This document shows, piece by piece, positions 32,688 to 41,941 of a stretch of DNA of 64,000 bases. Location of the stretch: contig CBDCPI010000013.1 in NCBI GenBank assembly GCA_965220245.1, forward strand, positions 124,001 through 188,000, in the 5' to 3' direction. This DNA comes from CBDCPI01 sp965220245. GTDB lineage: Bacteria; Chloroflexota; Dehalococcoidia; Lucifugimonadales; UBA3495. The notes under the pieces were generated by a model. The model was not told the DNA's origin, made no database searches, and saw only the letters and a program-made list of their open reading frames with translations. How positions within the stretch are numbered: the first letter of the stretch is position 1; each line of letters opens with the position of its first letter. A program made the translations under genes and the position numbers.

Positions 32688-33256
32688 GGGGATTCTCCCT
32701 CGGGAAGTTGGTGTCCGGGGTCAGGGTTTCATCGTATTATGCCATGTTCGTTGCTCCTTTGTGATTCCCAACAACCATTTTCCACCCCCCTACTACGAGT
32801 CTCTTCATCCTGATGAGTTGGGCAGCCAGTCCGGGATCACTTTTCAAAAGGATGGCGGCCGGTTCAGGTTGCCGAAGCGTTATATCCGGCGGGTGGTCTG
32901 CCGCATGCTGGTGTCCCCGCCGGGGTGAACCCCGGCGGGGGACGAGTCCGGACCTTGGTATAACTGGCTGGGGAACGAAGTGGTGAAGGCAATCAAAAGG
33001 GGCGTGGACGTGATGGGCGGCTGGCTCAGCGGCTTTCTGTGGGGGGTGCTCCATTTCCCCGGATGGGGAGTGAAGCAGGGCGCACAGGGCAATGACCATG
33101 ACGTCGTGCAGCGAGTGCTGCTAGCCCCTGAATCTGCTGCGGGCCGGTGAGATCGTCGAACACCTTTTCCATTTCCCCCATCACACCTTCTCCACCCCAT
33201 GGTTTGCTTGCTGCTAACTTCCATCGGTAGCTTTCCTGTATTCTAACTATCTTCCC
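32688..33256. other. Gap without a recognisable gene
   Basis: 569 bases. Short open frames exist on both strands (for example a plus-strand frame from 32929 to 33150 reading NWLGNEVVKAIKRGVDVMGG), but none has a ribosome binding site with a recognisable product. The one clear structure is the hairpin at 32915-32940. The stretch is probably decayed island DNA. Confidence 0.5.
32915..32940. other. Very stable GC hairpin with TGAA loop
   Basis: CCCCGCCGGGGT (32915-32926) pairs with ACCCCGGCGGGG (32929-32940); in practice an 11-bp stem closed by a TGAA tetraloop. No T-run follows. Function unknown; it may be a terminator relic or a structured end of a lost element. Confidence 0.6.
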
Positions 33257-33878
33257 GACACCTCTTGTATGCGGAACGGGACCTTTGCCAGGCCATAGTA
33301 AGCCACGGCAGGGACTACCTGGTGCGAGTCAAAGGAAACCGGTCAACTTTGCTGGCCGCCATAGCAGACGGGTTTCCAGGGGCTGAACTGGGGAGACCGC
33401 AAGCAGAGACCGTAGACAAAAAGGGGGTAAAATCGAGACCCGGAGGCTTTGGGCCAGTGCCGAGATAGGCGGCTATATCCGGAAGGAACCGGGACTTCCC
33501 GGGGCGCAGCAGGCCGCCATGGTGGGAAAAGTGAGCTTGGAGCTAGCCACTGGTGCAGCATCCAAAGAGCGCTGGTATCTGCTGACCAGTCTGCCTCCCG
33601 GTCGGTGCCGCCCTAATGAGCTGCTCCGACTATTCCGCAATCACTGGGGTATTGAGAATAGCCTGCATCATGTGAAAGACCGGAGTTGGGACGAAGACCG
33701 GCACACGCTGCGCCGTCCTGGCCTAGGTGAAGTCTTCGCCACTCTGGTGAATGTCGGCCTGAATGCTCTGCGCTTGGAAAAGTGGTTCCCTGCCGCCATG
33801 TCCATGCCACTGCGAGCTAAGGCTTGCGCCTTCCGCCCGGAACAGACTATCGCCCGCTTATCTGGAGAATCACTCTGA
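33257..33878 (+). pseudogene. ISAs1-family transposase remnant
   Basis: Two frames give the C-terminal half of an ISAs1 DDE transposase. The first is AERDLCQAIVSHGRDYLVRVKGNRSTLL (read in pieces). After a one-base loss in the A5G5 run near 33420-33428 comes KIETRRLWASAEIGGYI, then ERWYLLTSLPPGR, LFRNHWGIENSLHHVKDRSW, and DEDRHTLRRP, ending at 33878. The N-terminal half is absent. The sequence to the right (33879-33891) is followed at once by the CTAG of the IS701-family element, which seems to have inserted at or in the end of this remnant. Confidence 0.85.
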
Positions 33879-33895
33879 CTTTGCAATCGTCCTAG

Positions 33896-35353
33896 TATTA
33901 CAACGACGGTTCAAGGAGGGACGTGTGGGGAGGCACGAAGGGCGGCTCGACGCTTGGCATGGGAGTGTCTGGCCCGCTCGTTGCATTCTTGCGTCTCCTC
34001 CAGCCACCGCAGCAGTTCAGCCGGCCCGAACCGTTCCCGGGGCAGCATCTCCCGCACCACCCGGTAGACCTGCGGTCTCGTGATCCGGGGCATCTTTTCC
34101 CCCCCAAGCCTGTTGCAGGCTCAGGAGAAACGCTCCGCCCAGCAGGCACAGGGCGACGTGATGATGCCATCCCGCCCAGGTGCGGGTCTCGTACTCGTCC
34201 AGCCCCACGTTGCTCTTTTCCGTCTCGAACTCCGTTTCTATGCGCCACCGGGAGCCACCCACGTATGCCAGGGTCTCCAGGGGAGTATCCTCCGGATCGT
34301 TGGACAGGTAGTAGCGGGGCTCGCTGCCGTCCAGGTTCCGGCGGTAAATGGCCCAGTGGATTTCGCCAGGCTTCCGCCTGCTGGTTGGACGCACCCTCTG
34401 AGCGCTGAACAGGTAGCTGCGGGGACCCTGGCTTCCCTCGGCCACCGTAATCTCACGCCAGGCCTCCTCCGGCAATTCATCGCTGCGCTCCTCCATGGTC
34501 CGGCGCTGACCGTCTCGCAACTTGGGTTTGCGGGGACGCCCGAATCCCTGATGCTCCGGCCTGGTCCAGGCTGGCTCCAGCGGCCAGACCGTGGTGCCGC
34601 CGGGAACGTCCAGCACGTAGCGCATCCCCAGCGCCGCCAGTCCCTCACGGAAGGACGGCGACATCCCGAAGGCGTCGTCTCCCGCAACCCATCCGGCCCT
34701 CAGATGTCCCCGCTCCAAGGCCCGCTCCACCATCTTCAGCGCCAATTGGGTCTTCGACTGGTAGCCCTGCCTCTCCTCCGGAACCCCCGCCGCCTCACAC
34801 CGGTCTTGGTCCGAGGTCCAGCTCTCCGGCAGATAAAGCCGTTTGTCCACCAGGGCCCGTCCCAGCGGGCTGACGTAGGCGAGGAACATTCCGGCCTGGC
34901 AGCTGGCCACCTTGCCCAGCCTCCCGCAATACTGACGGGCCACTCCCACGGACTTCCTGCCCTGCTTCGGGAAGTCGCTGCCGTCCAGCACCCACACCGC
35001 ATCCGGATGTCCCAGCCGGGGTCCCAAGTACTCTTGAAGGCGTCCTATGACTGTGTCGTCATCCCAGGGGGATTCAGCGAGAAACCGCTGCATCACCCTG
35101 GCTGACGCCGGAACCGTCTCCGACAGATTCTCGGCGTTGCGCCGCTCCCCGGACTGTACCAGGAGAGCCTGGAGGTAATGGCGGCTGTGGTCCCGCGCTT
35201 CCCTGCGGCCAAACAGCGGAGCGAAGTAAGCGTGAAAATCCTGAAAGGTCCCGTACACCTGCTCGAAAACCGCAGCATCCACTTCCCTGCCTCACTTGCC
35301 CAAGCCTTCCCCAACTACCCCGTCATCCTAGCATCCCAACCGTCGTTGTAATA
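33896..35353. mobile_element. Complete IS701-family insertion sequence (1458 bp)
   Basis: Terminal inverted repeats TATTACAACGACGGTT (left) and AACCGTCGTTGTAATA (right) are exact. They are flanked by CTAG at 33892-33895 and 35354-35357, a 4-base target duplication of the YTAR type known for IS701. One transposase gene fills the element. The same ends bound the 145-bp MITE at 22618-22762. Confidence 0.9.
33911..35282 (-). CDS. IS701-family DDE transposase, C-terminus in a shifted frame
   Basis: The main frame (35282 to 34017) gives FEQVYGTFQDFHAYFAPLFG, AVWVLDGSDFPKQGRKSVGVA, AGWVAGDDAFGMSPSFREGL and YVGGSRWRIETEFETEKSNVGLDEYE, the conserved DDE regions. At a G7A4 run (about 34095-34105, minus strand) the frame that continues the family sequence is the other one: MPRITRPQVYRVVREMLPRE to the stop at 33911. 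Staying in the first frame yields an unrelated tail. So about 60 C-terminal residues need a +1 shift, by slippage, mutation or base-call error. All three acidic residues precede the break. It is the only gene of the IS. Confidence 0.9.
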
Positions 35354-35433
35354 CTAGCAGCCCGCCGTAGGGCATGTGCAAAGTCCCAGGTCGGATCAAG
35401 ACGGTCTGCGAGGGCCGGTTTCAGTAGACCCTA

Positions 35434-35530
35434 CCGTCCTCCCGGCGAAAGCCGGGACCCGGGAATGCTAAGAGAACTGCACCGTTTTCCAGTAAGAGAT
35501 CCTGGATTCCGGCCTCCGCCGGAAAGACGG
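35434..35530. repeat. GTC-type palindromic core repeat
   Basis: CCGTCCTCCCGGCGAAAGCC at the left and CCGGCCTCCGCCGGAAAGAC at the right are inverted variants of the core also found at 22391, 39683, 42316, 51428, 58978 and 63292. It lies between the IS and the iron alcohol dehydrogenase. Confidence 0.6.
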
Positions 35531-35587
35531 CGTGTGGTTTTACGGACTTTGCACAAGCGTTGCAGTCCACCGGGGCCATGGCAGCGC

Positions 35588-36796
35588 TTAAAGCGCCCGG
35601 TGCAGTAGCTCCACGACCTCTTCTTGAGTGGCTATGGGGCGAGGATTGGTTGCGACCACCAAGTCTTCCAAGGCGTCCTGAGCAATGAGGGCCAAGTCAG
35701 CCTCTGAAACACCCCAATCGCTAAGCCGGCGGGGAATGCCGAGAGTGTCGATCAGGTCCTCCAAGGCCGAGACCGCCGCCGCGGCGGCCTCGTCGTCGTT
35801 GGCGTTCCGGGTATCGACACCCATGGCCTCAGCAATCCGCCGTTGTTGCGGAGCCGTCACCGAGCGGTTGAATTCCATCACTCGGGGCAGCATGATGCAG
35901 GAAGTCACCCCGTGGGGAACATCATTCCTAGCGCCAAGCTGATGCCCTAAGCCGTGGCTCAGGCCCACTTGGACGTTGGTCAAGGCATAGATGGACATCC
36001 AGGCGGCTACTTGGCAGTAACCGGCCGACTCCAGGTCGTCACGGTCGCTGGTGGACCGGGGTAAGCGTCGCTGCAAGAGCCGCAGCGCCTCCAAGGCCAG
36101 TCCGTCGGAAAAGGGAAAGCTGATTTTGGAGCAGACGGTTTCAATGGCGTGGTCCACCGCTCGAATACCAGTCGAGGCCCAGAGCCATCCCGGCGTCGCC
36201 GTGGTAACCAGTGGGTCCAGAAACGCTGCCGACACCCAAAGCCCATCGCCGGTATACAGGTCCTTTACCTTGCGTTCCTCGTCGGTGGCCCCGGCAAAGT
36301 TGGTGAACTCGCCGGCTGATAGGGTAGTGGAGACCGAAATGTGGGGTAAGCACGGGTTGTGCACCGCCGGTATTTCTACTTTATCCGGATACTGGAACCG
36401 GATACGGTAGCGGTCAAGTTGGCGCTCATTGGTGACGTTTTCAGCCAAGCACAACGCTACCAACTTGGCGGTGTCGTTGGGAGTGCCCCCACCAAAGCTG
36501 ATCAGGAGGTCTGCATCAGCACTCTGGGCCGCTCGGGTAGCCGCCAACACCGTGGCTCTGGGAACGTGCTGCCGCGTCTCACCAAAAACTCCAACACAGC
36601 GGTCGCCAAGCAACTCTTGAATTCGCCCCAAGATAGTTCCCTGCTGCATCAGGGAGTGCCCGGTGATGATGAACACTCGGGCGCCGCCCAGCTCATCCAC
36701 CGCTGCCGGAAGACCGGAAAGACAGCCTTCACCGTAGTGGACCCGTTTCACCTGAGGGGAGGTGAATGACCCTATCGGCAACGGAGTTCCGGGCAT
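35588..36796 (-). CDS. Iron-containing alcohol dehydrogenase (maleylacetate-reductase-like)
   Basis: 402 aa. The nucleotide domain has LLISFGGGTPNDTAKLVAL. The metal domain has a conserved D in GIRAVDHAIETVCSK and the His-rich QVGLSHGLGHQLGARNDVPHG, giving the Fe/Zn ligands. The sequence is closer to maleylacetate reductases and hydroxyacid-oxoacid dehydrogenases than to ethanol dehydrogenases. Maleylacetate reduction would follow aromatic ring cleavage, which fits the Rieske genes upstream but is an inference. GGAGG lies 6 bases ahead of ATG 36796. Confidence 0.88.
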   Translation of the reverse strand: MPGTPLPIGSFTSPQVKRVHYGEGCLSGLPAAVDELGGARVFIITGHSLMQQGTILGRIQELLGDRCVGVFGETRQHVPRATVLAATRAAQSADADLLISFGGGTPNDTAKLVALCLAENVTNERQLDRYRIRFQYPDKVEIPAVHNPCLPHISVSTTLSAGEFTNFAGATDEERKVKDLYTGDGLWVSAAFLDPLVTTATPGWLWASTGIRAVDHAIETVCSKISFPFSDGLALEALRLLQRRLPRSTSDRDDLESAGYCQVAAWMSIYALTNVQVGLSHGLGHQLGARNDVPHGVTSCIMLPRVMEFNRSVTAPQQRRIAEAMGVDTRNANDDEAAAAAVSALEDLIDTLGIPRRLSDWGVSEADLALIAQDALEDLVVATNPRPIATQEEVVELLHRAL

Positions 36797-37100
36797 GATT
36801 TACCTCCAGACCTGTATTCCTTTTGGACCGACCTAAGCCACGAGTGGACTAACACCGGATACCGGCGCCGCTTAATCGACAGCCTAGTGTAGCCCAATCC
36901 CGGTGTCAATTATCAAGCGGTGGCTCCCCGTCGTCAGAGAAATGGCCTCTGCGCCTAGCCAAACGCACACTCATTGCGAGACCCGTCGAATTTGTTAGGT
37001 ATCCGGTACTCTAGCAAGAAGCCGCAACGCTGATGTGGTATTCTTTATCGCGGTATCCCGGTTGGGAATAACGGTGTGTGAGGCTTTGGCGGGAGAAGGT
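36797..37100. other. Divergent intergenic region
   Basis: The gap separates the divergent alcohol dehydrogenase and desaturase genes. Apart from the minus-strand promoter at 36881-36909 no gene, repeat or strong plus-strand promoter is seen. The ORF from TTG/GTG 37035 would extend the desaturase, but its ribosome binding site lies at 37091. Confidence 0.4.
36881..36909 (-). promoter_or_regulatory. Candidate promoter of the iron alcohol dehydrogenase
   Basis: Minus-strand TTGACA (36904-36909), 17-base spacer, TAGGCT (36881-36886), 85 bases upstream of the start codon. Confidence 0.4.
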
Positions 37101-38210
37101 ATGGCAATCAACAGTGCAGTATCGGCGCCAACGAGAGGAGTAGAAGCTGCCGGAGAGGCCGCAAGCTCTGGGACGGCCCAGATACCTGAAGCGGACGACT
37201 TGCGGTTGGATGCTTTGCAGTATTCCGAGCTAAGGCGGCTGGTCAGAGAGCGAGGGCTGCTGGACCGGCAGCCCCTTTATTATGCAATAAAGATTCCCTT
37301 CACCGTGGCGATGGTAGGAGCCAGTATCGCCATCCTAGTAACCGTGGACTCATTATGGGCGCAACTTTTGAACGCCGCCTTCTTGGGGCTGGTGTTCTCC
37401 CAACTGGGCCTAATCGGCCACGACGCCGGGCACCAGCAAATATTCTCTTCCGTAAAACGGAATGACCTGATCAGTCTGTTGATTGGGTTCCTGATGGCCT
37501 TGGTGCCCAGTTGGTGGAACGACAAGCACAACCAACGGCACCACCGCAACCCCAACCGGATCGGGGAAGACGGCGACATCGACGTTTCCGTGTTTGCGTT
37601 CACCATCGGCCGGGCTTTCGCGAAGACGGGGTTTCCCAAGGCCGCTGTCAGATACCAGGCCTTCATGTTCTTCCCGATCCTGGTGCTTTCCTCTCTGAGC
37701 TTCCTGTTTGCGGGTATCCACTACGTTTTGACCGGGCGCCCGGTACGGTATGCCCTAACTGAGCCATTACTGGTAGTAGCCCACTTGGCCACGTATTTCG
37801 CGCTGCTGTTCATTTTCCTAGAGCCGCTACACGCAGTGGCCTTCATCGCAGTCCATCAAGCGGTGGAGGGGCTCTATATGGGTTCGGTGTTCGCGCCCAA
37901 TCACAAGGGGATGCCCGTGTTGGACGAGAACATCCAGATGGGCTTTCTACGGCAGCAGGTGATCACCTCTCGAGACGTGAGCGCTCACCCGGTTACCGAC
38001 TTCATCTACGGCGGTCTTAACTACCAGATTGAGCACCACTTGTTCCCCAACATGCCGCGGAACAACCTGAAAAAAGCCCAGCCATTGGTGAAGGAATTCT
38101 GCCGCGCTAGGTCCATTCCCTACCACGAGACCAGCGTCATGCAGTCTCACCGGGAGATTCTGGGCTACATGCACCGGATGAGCGCCCCGCTGCGGAAAAA
38201 GCAGGCCTGA
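37101..38210 (+). CDS. Membrane fatty-acid desaturase
   Basis: 369 aa from ATG 37101, with GGGAG five bases ahead. The three histidine boxes are complete: GHDAGHQQIF (HxxxH), KHNQRHHRNPN (HxxHH) and NYQIEHHLFPNMPRNNL (QIEHH). Hydrophobic helices IPFTVAMVGASIAILVTV, a pair after residue 200, and LLVVAHLATYFALLFIFLEP hold the di-iron site in the membrane. The QIEHH box marks the front-end/acyl-lipid group. It introduces a double bond in a fatty acyl chain; the position is not predictable. A terminator follows at 38259. Confidence 0.92.
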   Translation: MAINSAVSAPTRGVEAAGEAASSGTAQIPEADDLRLDALQYSELRRLVRERGLLDRQPLYYAIKIPFTVAMVGASIAILVTVDSLWAQLLNAAFLGLVFSQLGLIGHDAGHQQIFSSVKRNDLISLLIGFLMALVPSWWNDKHNQRHHRNPNRIGEDGDIDVSVFAFTIGRAFAKTGFPKAAVRYQAFMFFPILVLSSLSFLFAGIHYVLTGRPVRYALTEPLLVVAHLATYFALLFIFLEPLHAVAFIAVHQAVEGLYMGSVFAPNHKGMPVLDENIQMGFLRQQVITSRDVSAHPVTDFIYGGLNYQIEHHLFPNMPRNNLKKAQPLVKEFCRARSIPYHETSVMQSHREILGYMHRMSAPLRKKQA

Positions 38211-38258
38211 TTACCCCACATGTTCGATGGCAAATAATCCGCGTAAAACAACATGAGA

Positions 38259-38291
38259 CCGCCGAGTCAAGAATATTACTTGACTCGGCGG
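38259..38291. terminator. Bidirectional terminator between convergent genes
   Basis: CCGCCGAGTCAAG (38259-38271) and CTTGACTCGGCGG (38279-38291) form a perfect 13-bp stem with a 7-base AT loop. It lies exactly between the stops of the desaturase (+) and the LLM oxidoreductase (-). No long T-run, so termination is inferred from stem and place. Confidence 0.65.
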
Positions 38292-38330
38292 CACTAGCTT
38301 ACCCCGCTTTTAGCTTTGCAGAACGGCTGA

Positions 38331-39416
38331 CTAGGCCGGTTGGAGGTCGGCCAGCTTGGGCATAACCTCTTCGGCCAACAGGCGGGTGGACTTTTCCCAA
38401 CCCTTCTGGTTTTGCCAGTGGTCGTAGATCAGCACTAGCAGACCGCCGAAGCCGCCCACGTCGTTGTAGAGGGTGCGCAGCTTGTTGGTAACCGTCTCCG
38501 GGGAGCCGACCAGCCACATGTGGTCGGCCAGATACTCCAAGTCTACGGCGTCGTCGGGAACTTCGGGGTCGTGCTTGAACACCGACATCAAATCGAATTC
38601 CCTAAATAGCCGCAGCAGATAATCGCCCCACACTCTGCCCAGCATCCCGTTTAACGCTTGGTCCCGGGCCTCCTCGTCGGTGTCGGCAATGTAGACGTCG
38701 CGCACCAACCGCCACTCCGCCCGGGAAGGGGTCCGGCCGGAGCGCTGAGCACCCTCCTCGATGGCTTCCCAGTGGCTCCGGCAAAATTCCGTATTGAGAG
38801 CCAAACTCATCGGAATGAACCCTCGCTCGCCGGCAATCATCAAGGTGGGAGACTTGTAGCTCAGGGATGCAACGCCGATGGGCGGATGCGGCTTCTGGTA
38901 GGGAGTCAAGAAGAACTTGAGAGTGTCGAACATCGTGTCGGTTATCTCGATATTCCAATACTTGCCCTTGTACTGAAACGGCCCCTTGTCTTCCCAGATT
39001 TTAAGGATGATGTCCAACGACTCCCGGGTCATCTCCCGGTGTTGGCCCGCCATCCCGTCTACGTCAAACAGCGCCCAGTCGGTGGGCAGGCCACTGGCCC
39101 CGATGCCGAACATGAACCTGCCTTGGCCCAAGTGGTCCAAATAGGCCACCCGGTGGGCTAACTCGGCGGGATGGTGAAAGGGCAAAAGGTGAGCGCCGGT
39201 CCCCAGCTTGATATTTTTGGTCTTCATCAAGGCTTGGGCGATCATAATGTCGGGGGCGGGTATGGGCTCCCAGGGCGAGGTAAAGTGCTCGCCGATCCAG
39301 GCTTCGTCATAACCCAACTCATCGGCTAGCACCAAGTAGTCCAAGTCCCATTGATGGGCGTCGTAGATGTTTCGCTCCGGTGGATGCGATGGCATCATAA
39401 ACAGACCGTACTTCAT
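38331..39416 (-). CDS. Luciferase-like (LLM) flavin-dependent oxidoreductase
   Basis: 361 aa TIM barrel of the bacterial luciferase family. KYGLFMMPSHPP is the first strand, then DELGYDEAWIGEHF, KLGTGAHLLPFHHPAELAHRVAYLDHLGQGRFMFGIG with the flavin/phosphate loop, and C-terminal GSPETVTNKLRTLYNDVGGFGGLL. Family members use FMNH2 or F420 with O2 to oxidise aldehydes, ketones or sulfur compounds. Expansion of this family is a feature of SAR202 genomes. The flavin type cannot be told. No reductase partner is adjacent. It is convergent with the desaturase. Confidence 0.92.
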   Translation of the reverse strand: MKYGLFMMPSHPPERNIYDAHQWDLDYLVLADELGYDEAWIGEHFTSPWEPIPAPDIMIAQALMKTKNIKLGTGAHLLPFHHPAELAHRVAYLDHLGQGRFMFGIGASGLPTDWALFDVDGMAGQHREMTRESLDIILKIWEDKGPFQYKGKYWNIEITDTMFDTLKFFLTPYQKPHPPIGVASLSYKSPTLMIAGERGFIPMSLALNTEFCRSHWEAIEEGAQRSGRTPSRAEWRLVRDVYIADTDEEARDQALNGMLGRVWGDYLLRLFREFDLMSVFKHDPEVPDDAVDLEYLADHMWLVGSPETVTNKLRTLYNDVGGFGGLLVLIYDHWQNQKGWEKSTRLLAEEVMPKLADLQPA

Positions 39417-39644
39417 GGCTCCTCCTGTAGCTATTTCGGGTTTAGCCCCTTTAATCTTCGCTTCATTCCCGGCGGATTCCCTTCCCTGGCCTTCCGCGGG
39501 CGGGCTTATGGGCGCGACGCTTGCCTAGAGTTCTTGCCAGAGTTTAAGAAAAGCGCCCAAGCTGATGCGCCCAAACTGTTTCGAATTGTAGCGTTATCCG
39601 GGGGGTTGCGATAGGCTGGGCCAACCACAGGGCAGGGTATTTTA

Positions 39645-39809
39645 CTGATACGTGAATAAGTTTCTAAACTGTCCCCTCCCCCGTCATTCCGGCGAAGGCC
39701 GGAATCCAGGACCGTTCTCCGCCAGCTACGTTCTTGTCCTCAGAATTTCTGGATTCCGGCTCAAGGCCGGAATGACGAAGGCTGGTTTAGGTAATCGTTC
39801 ACGCATCAG
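39645..39809. mobile_element. MITE with TA target duplication, GTCATTCC core
   Basis: CTGATACGTGAA (left) and TTCACGCATCAG (right) are near-perfect inverted ends flanked by TA on both sides (39643-39644, 39810-39811). Inside lies the GTCATTCC...GGAATGAC core (39683-39776). The right end recurs at 63292-63426 beside another core copy. No ORF: a non-autonomous element of a TA-targeting (IS630/Tc1-like) type. The remaining gap from 39417 shows nothing else. Confidence 0.6.
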
Positions 39810-39905
39810 TAAGAGACCCTGGACCACAGGTAGAGCCGAGTCTCATTCAGGAACGATTGACCCAATAACTTGTAATATTATGCCCAGTATATTATTCTTA
39901 AATCT

Positions 39906-41282
39906 ATGACGATGACCGGACTGACGGTACTCGGTTGCGGCCTTCTATTGATGGCCGCCGCCAGTACTCCCGAGATTTCCCGGCGCCTGCACGGCGTTTA
40001 TTACGGCTGGGTCCTGGTTTTCGTCAGCGGGATCATCCTGATCATCACCTCGGTGCCCATCTTCAACGCCATGACCGTCTGGGCCGTGGCGTTAGAGTCC
40101 CACTTCGGTTGGAGCCGGACCCAATTAGGCTTAGCTCTCAGTCTTACCCGCATGGAAGGGAGCCTGTCCGGCCCCATAGCCGGCTACATGACCGACCGCT
40201 TCGGCACCCGTCTCATGGTTTTCACCGGCCTGATGATCATGGCCGGCGGTTTCTTCCTATTTTCCCAGATACAAAATCTCTGGATGTTCTATCTGGCGTT
40301 TTTCATTATGTCTATGGGAAACGGCCAAGGCGGTTGGCTTCCCATTATGACAATGCTGAACCACTGGTTTGTTCGCCAACGCAGCACCGCAATGGCTCTG
40401 GCGATGGCGGGTATGGCCTTCGGCTCCTTGATCTTCGTGCCGGTCATCGCTTGGGCCGTGGACCCCGCCGAGGACCGTTTGGGCTGGCGATTGACTGCGG
40501 CGGTGATAGGCGTCTTGGTGGTAGTGGTCGCTCTACTGTTTCCCAAATTTCTGCGCAACCGCCCCCAGGACTACGGGCTTGCGCCCGATGGCGATCGCAC
40601 GGACCGGCCTGCTACTGGCTTGCGGAGCCAACGCGCCGCCGCTTCAAGACCCCGGCCGCCTGAGGACGAACAAGAGTTGACCACTCGTCAAGCTCTTCGG
40701 ACTTCGGCGTTTTGGTACATCACCTTCGGCCACGGATTCGGGTCCATGGTCATCCTGGCCGTCTTCTCCCACTTGGGCCTCTTAATGGTCGGAGACCACG
40801 GCTACAGCGTGCAGACTGCCGCCTGGATAGTGACAGTCTACACTGCCGTTTCCATGGTGTTCCAGTTAGTCGGCGGGTATGCCGGCGATCACATACCGAA
40901 AAACGTCGCTCTGTTTATTTTCACGTCCATCCAAGCATTGGCGGTGCTAATGCTTACCATGTCATCCAGCCTGTTGCAATTCTACGTGTTCGCTGTACTG
41001 TTCGGCATGGGATTCGGCGGGCGCAACCCCTTGACCACCGCAATCCGGGGGGAATACTTCGGGAGGGCGTCCTTCGGCAAGATTCTGGGCGTCTCCCAAG
41101 TGCCGATGAACATCCTTCTATTGATCGCCGGGCCCATGGCTGGCTACATGCGGGACGTGAGGGGTTCCTACGACGAGGCCTTCTTGACTCTGGCCAGTCT
41201 GAACTTCTTTGGGGCTTTCCTGTTTCTATTGGCGAGGAAGCCCCGGCTACCCACCACGCTGCCCCAGCCCCAGGCCGCCTGA
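39906..41282 (+). CDS. MFS transporter
   Basis: 458 aa with 12 hydrophobic segments. YYGWVLVFVSGIILIITSVPIF opens the first helix, GPIAGYMTDRFGTRLMVFTG is the conserved loop 2-3 motif, and a cytoplasmic loop lies around residues 220-260. The second half contains HLGLLMVGDHGYSVQTAAW and a final APMGFGGRNPLTT-like region. It belongs to the monocarboxylate/oxalate-formate antiporter-like group of the MFS, but the substrate is not certain. No clear ribosome binding site precedes ATG 39906; ATG 39912 is equally possible. It is convergent with the thioredoxin gene. Confidence 0.88.
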   Translation: MTMTGLTVLGCGLLLMAAASTPEISRRLHGVYYGWVLVFVSGIILIITSVPIFNAMTVWAVALESHFGWSRTQLGLALSLTRMEGSLSGPIAGYMTDRFGTRLMVFTGLMIMAGGFFLFSQIQNLWMFYLAFFIMSMGNGQGGWLPIMTMLNHWFVRQRSTAMALAMAGMAFGSLIFVPVIAWAVDPAEDRLGWRLTAAVIGVLVVVVALLFPKFLRNRPQDYGLAPDGDRTDRPATGLRSQRAAASRPRPPEDEQELTTRQALRTSAFWYITFGHGFGSMVILAVFSHLGLLMVGDHGYSVQTAAWIVTVYTAVSMVFQLVGGYAGDHIPKNVALFIFTSIQALAVLMLTMSSSLLQFYVFAVLFGMGFGGRNPLTTAIRGEYFGRASFGKILGVSQVPMNILLLIAGPMAGYMRDVRGSYDEAFLTLASLNFFGAFLFLLARKPRLPTTLPQPQAA

Positions 41283-41304
41283 CCCAGCGGCGCGAGGGCT
41301 GATA

Positions 41305-41889
41305 CTAGCTCACGCTGTTGGCGAGAAGTTCCTTCAGCTCAACCACCGTGGCCTCAATCCAGTAGTCCGCCTGGGCATTGGTGCGGTTGCGGCGTTCCCG
41401 GCTAAAGTCTTGGTCGCTGATCCCAGGGTTTTCAGCGCGGATAACGGATTCCATCTCCGCCATTTCCTGCTCGGCCACGGCTGGGCGCTCGATCCAGTGA
41501 CAAATGTACTGGTGGTCCCGGGTGTAGAAAACGGCGCAGGGAATGGACATCCACTGGCCTTCCTTGAGGAACTCGTTCATGATGTCGTGATTGATGTCCC
41601 GGGGGAAGATGCTCATCTCCATGCCGGCCGCCTGGGCTATCTTGGCCAAAACCGGCAGACCCCGCACCACGTCGCCACACCAGTCTTCGCCAAGGACCAG
41701 CATCTTGGCCGGTCCGTTGGGCCGGGCGGTCAACTCGCGAAAAATCGCGGCGTCCTCGTCGCTCAGGTTAAAGCCATCGTAGAAGCCGTCAAAGCGCGCC
41801 TTATTTACCTTGATCTGGGCCATATAATCCGGGTAGTCAAATCCCTGCTGGAAACGCTCGGGGGTTACTACGCTGGTCTCTCGTGCCAT
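41305..41889 (-). CDS. Thioredoxin-family protein with single Cys active site
   Basis: 194 aa. The core MLVLGEDWCGDVVRGLPVLAKIA has the position of the thioredoxin active site but only one Cys (W-C-G-D) instead of CxxC. FPRDINHDIMNEFL and MSIPCAVFYTRDHQYICHWIERP carry the cis-Pro and further Cys. This type (YbbN-less, monothiol) is known as a thioredoxin-like domain of unknown role; reduction by a monothiol or dimer mechanism is possible. It lies 52 bases downstream of the glutaredoxin on the same strand, so they may be cotranscribed. Confidence 0.85.
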   Translation of the reverse strand: MARETSVVTPERFQQGFDYPDYMAQIKVNKARFDGFYDGFNLSDEDAAIFRELTARPNGPAKMLVLGEDWCGDVVRGLPVLAKIAQAAGMEMSIFPRDINHDIMNEFLKEGQWMSIPCAVFYTRDHQYICHWIERPAVAEQEMAEMESVIRAENPGISDQDFSRERRNRTNAQADYWIEATVVELKELLANSVS

Positions 41890-41941
41890 TTTCCTACTCC
41901 TTGCTTGGCTCTACCGGGCAGACCGCCCGTCAGCCAATCTC

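Noticed and set aside
34080..35105. 341-aa plus-strand ORF within the IS
   Set aside because: Antisense of the transposase; no start signals or family.
39652..39909. 85-aa plus-strand ORF with RHSGEGRNPG
   Set aside because: Repeat-encoded, as above, inside the MITE.
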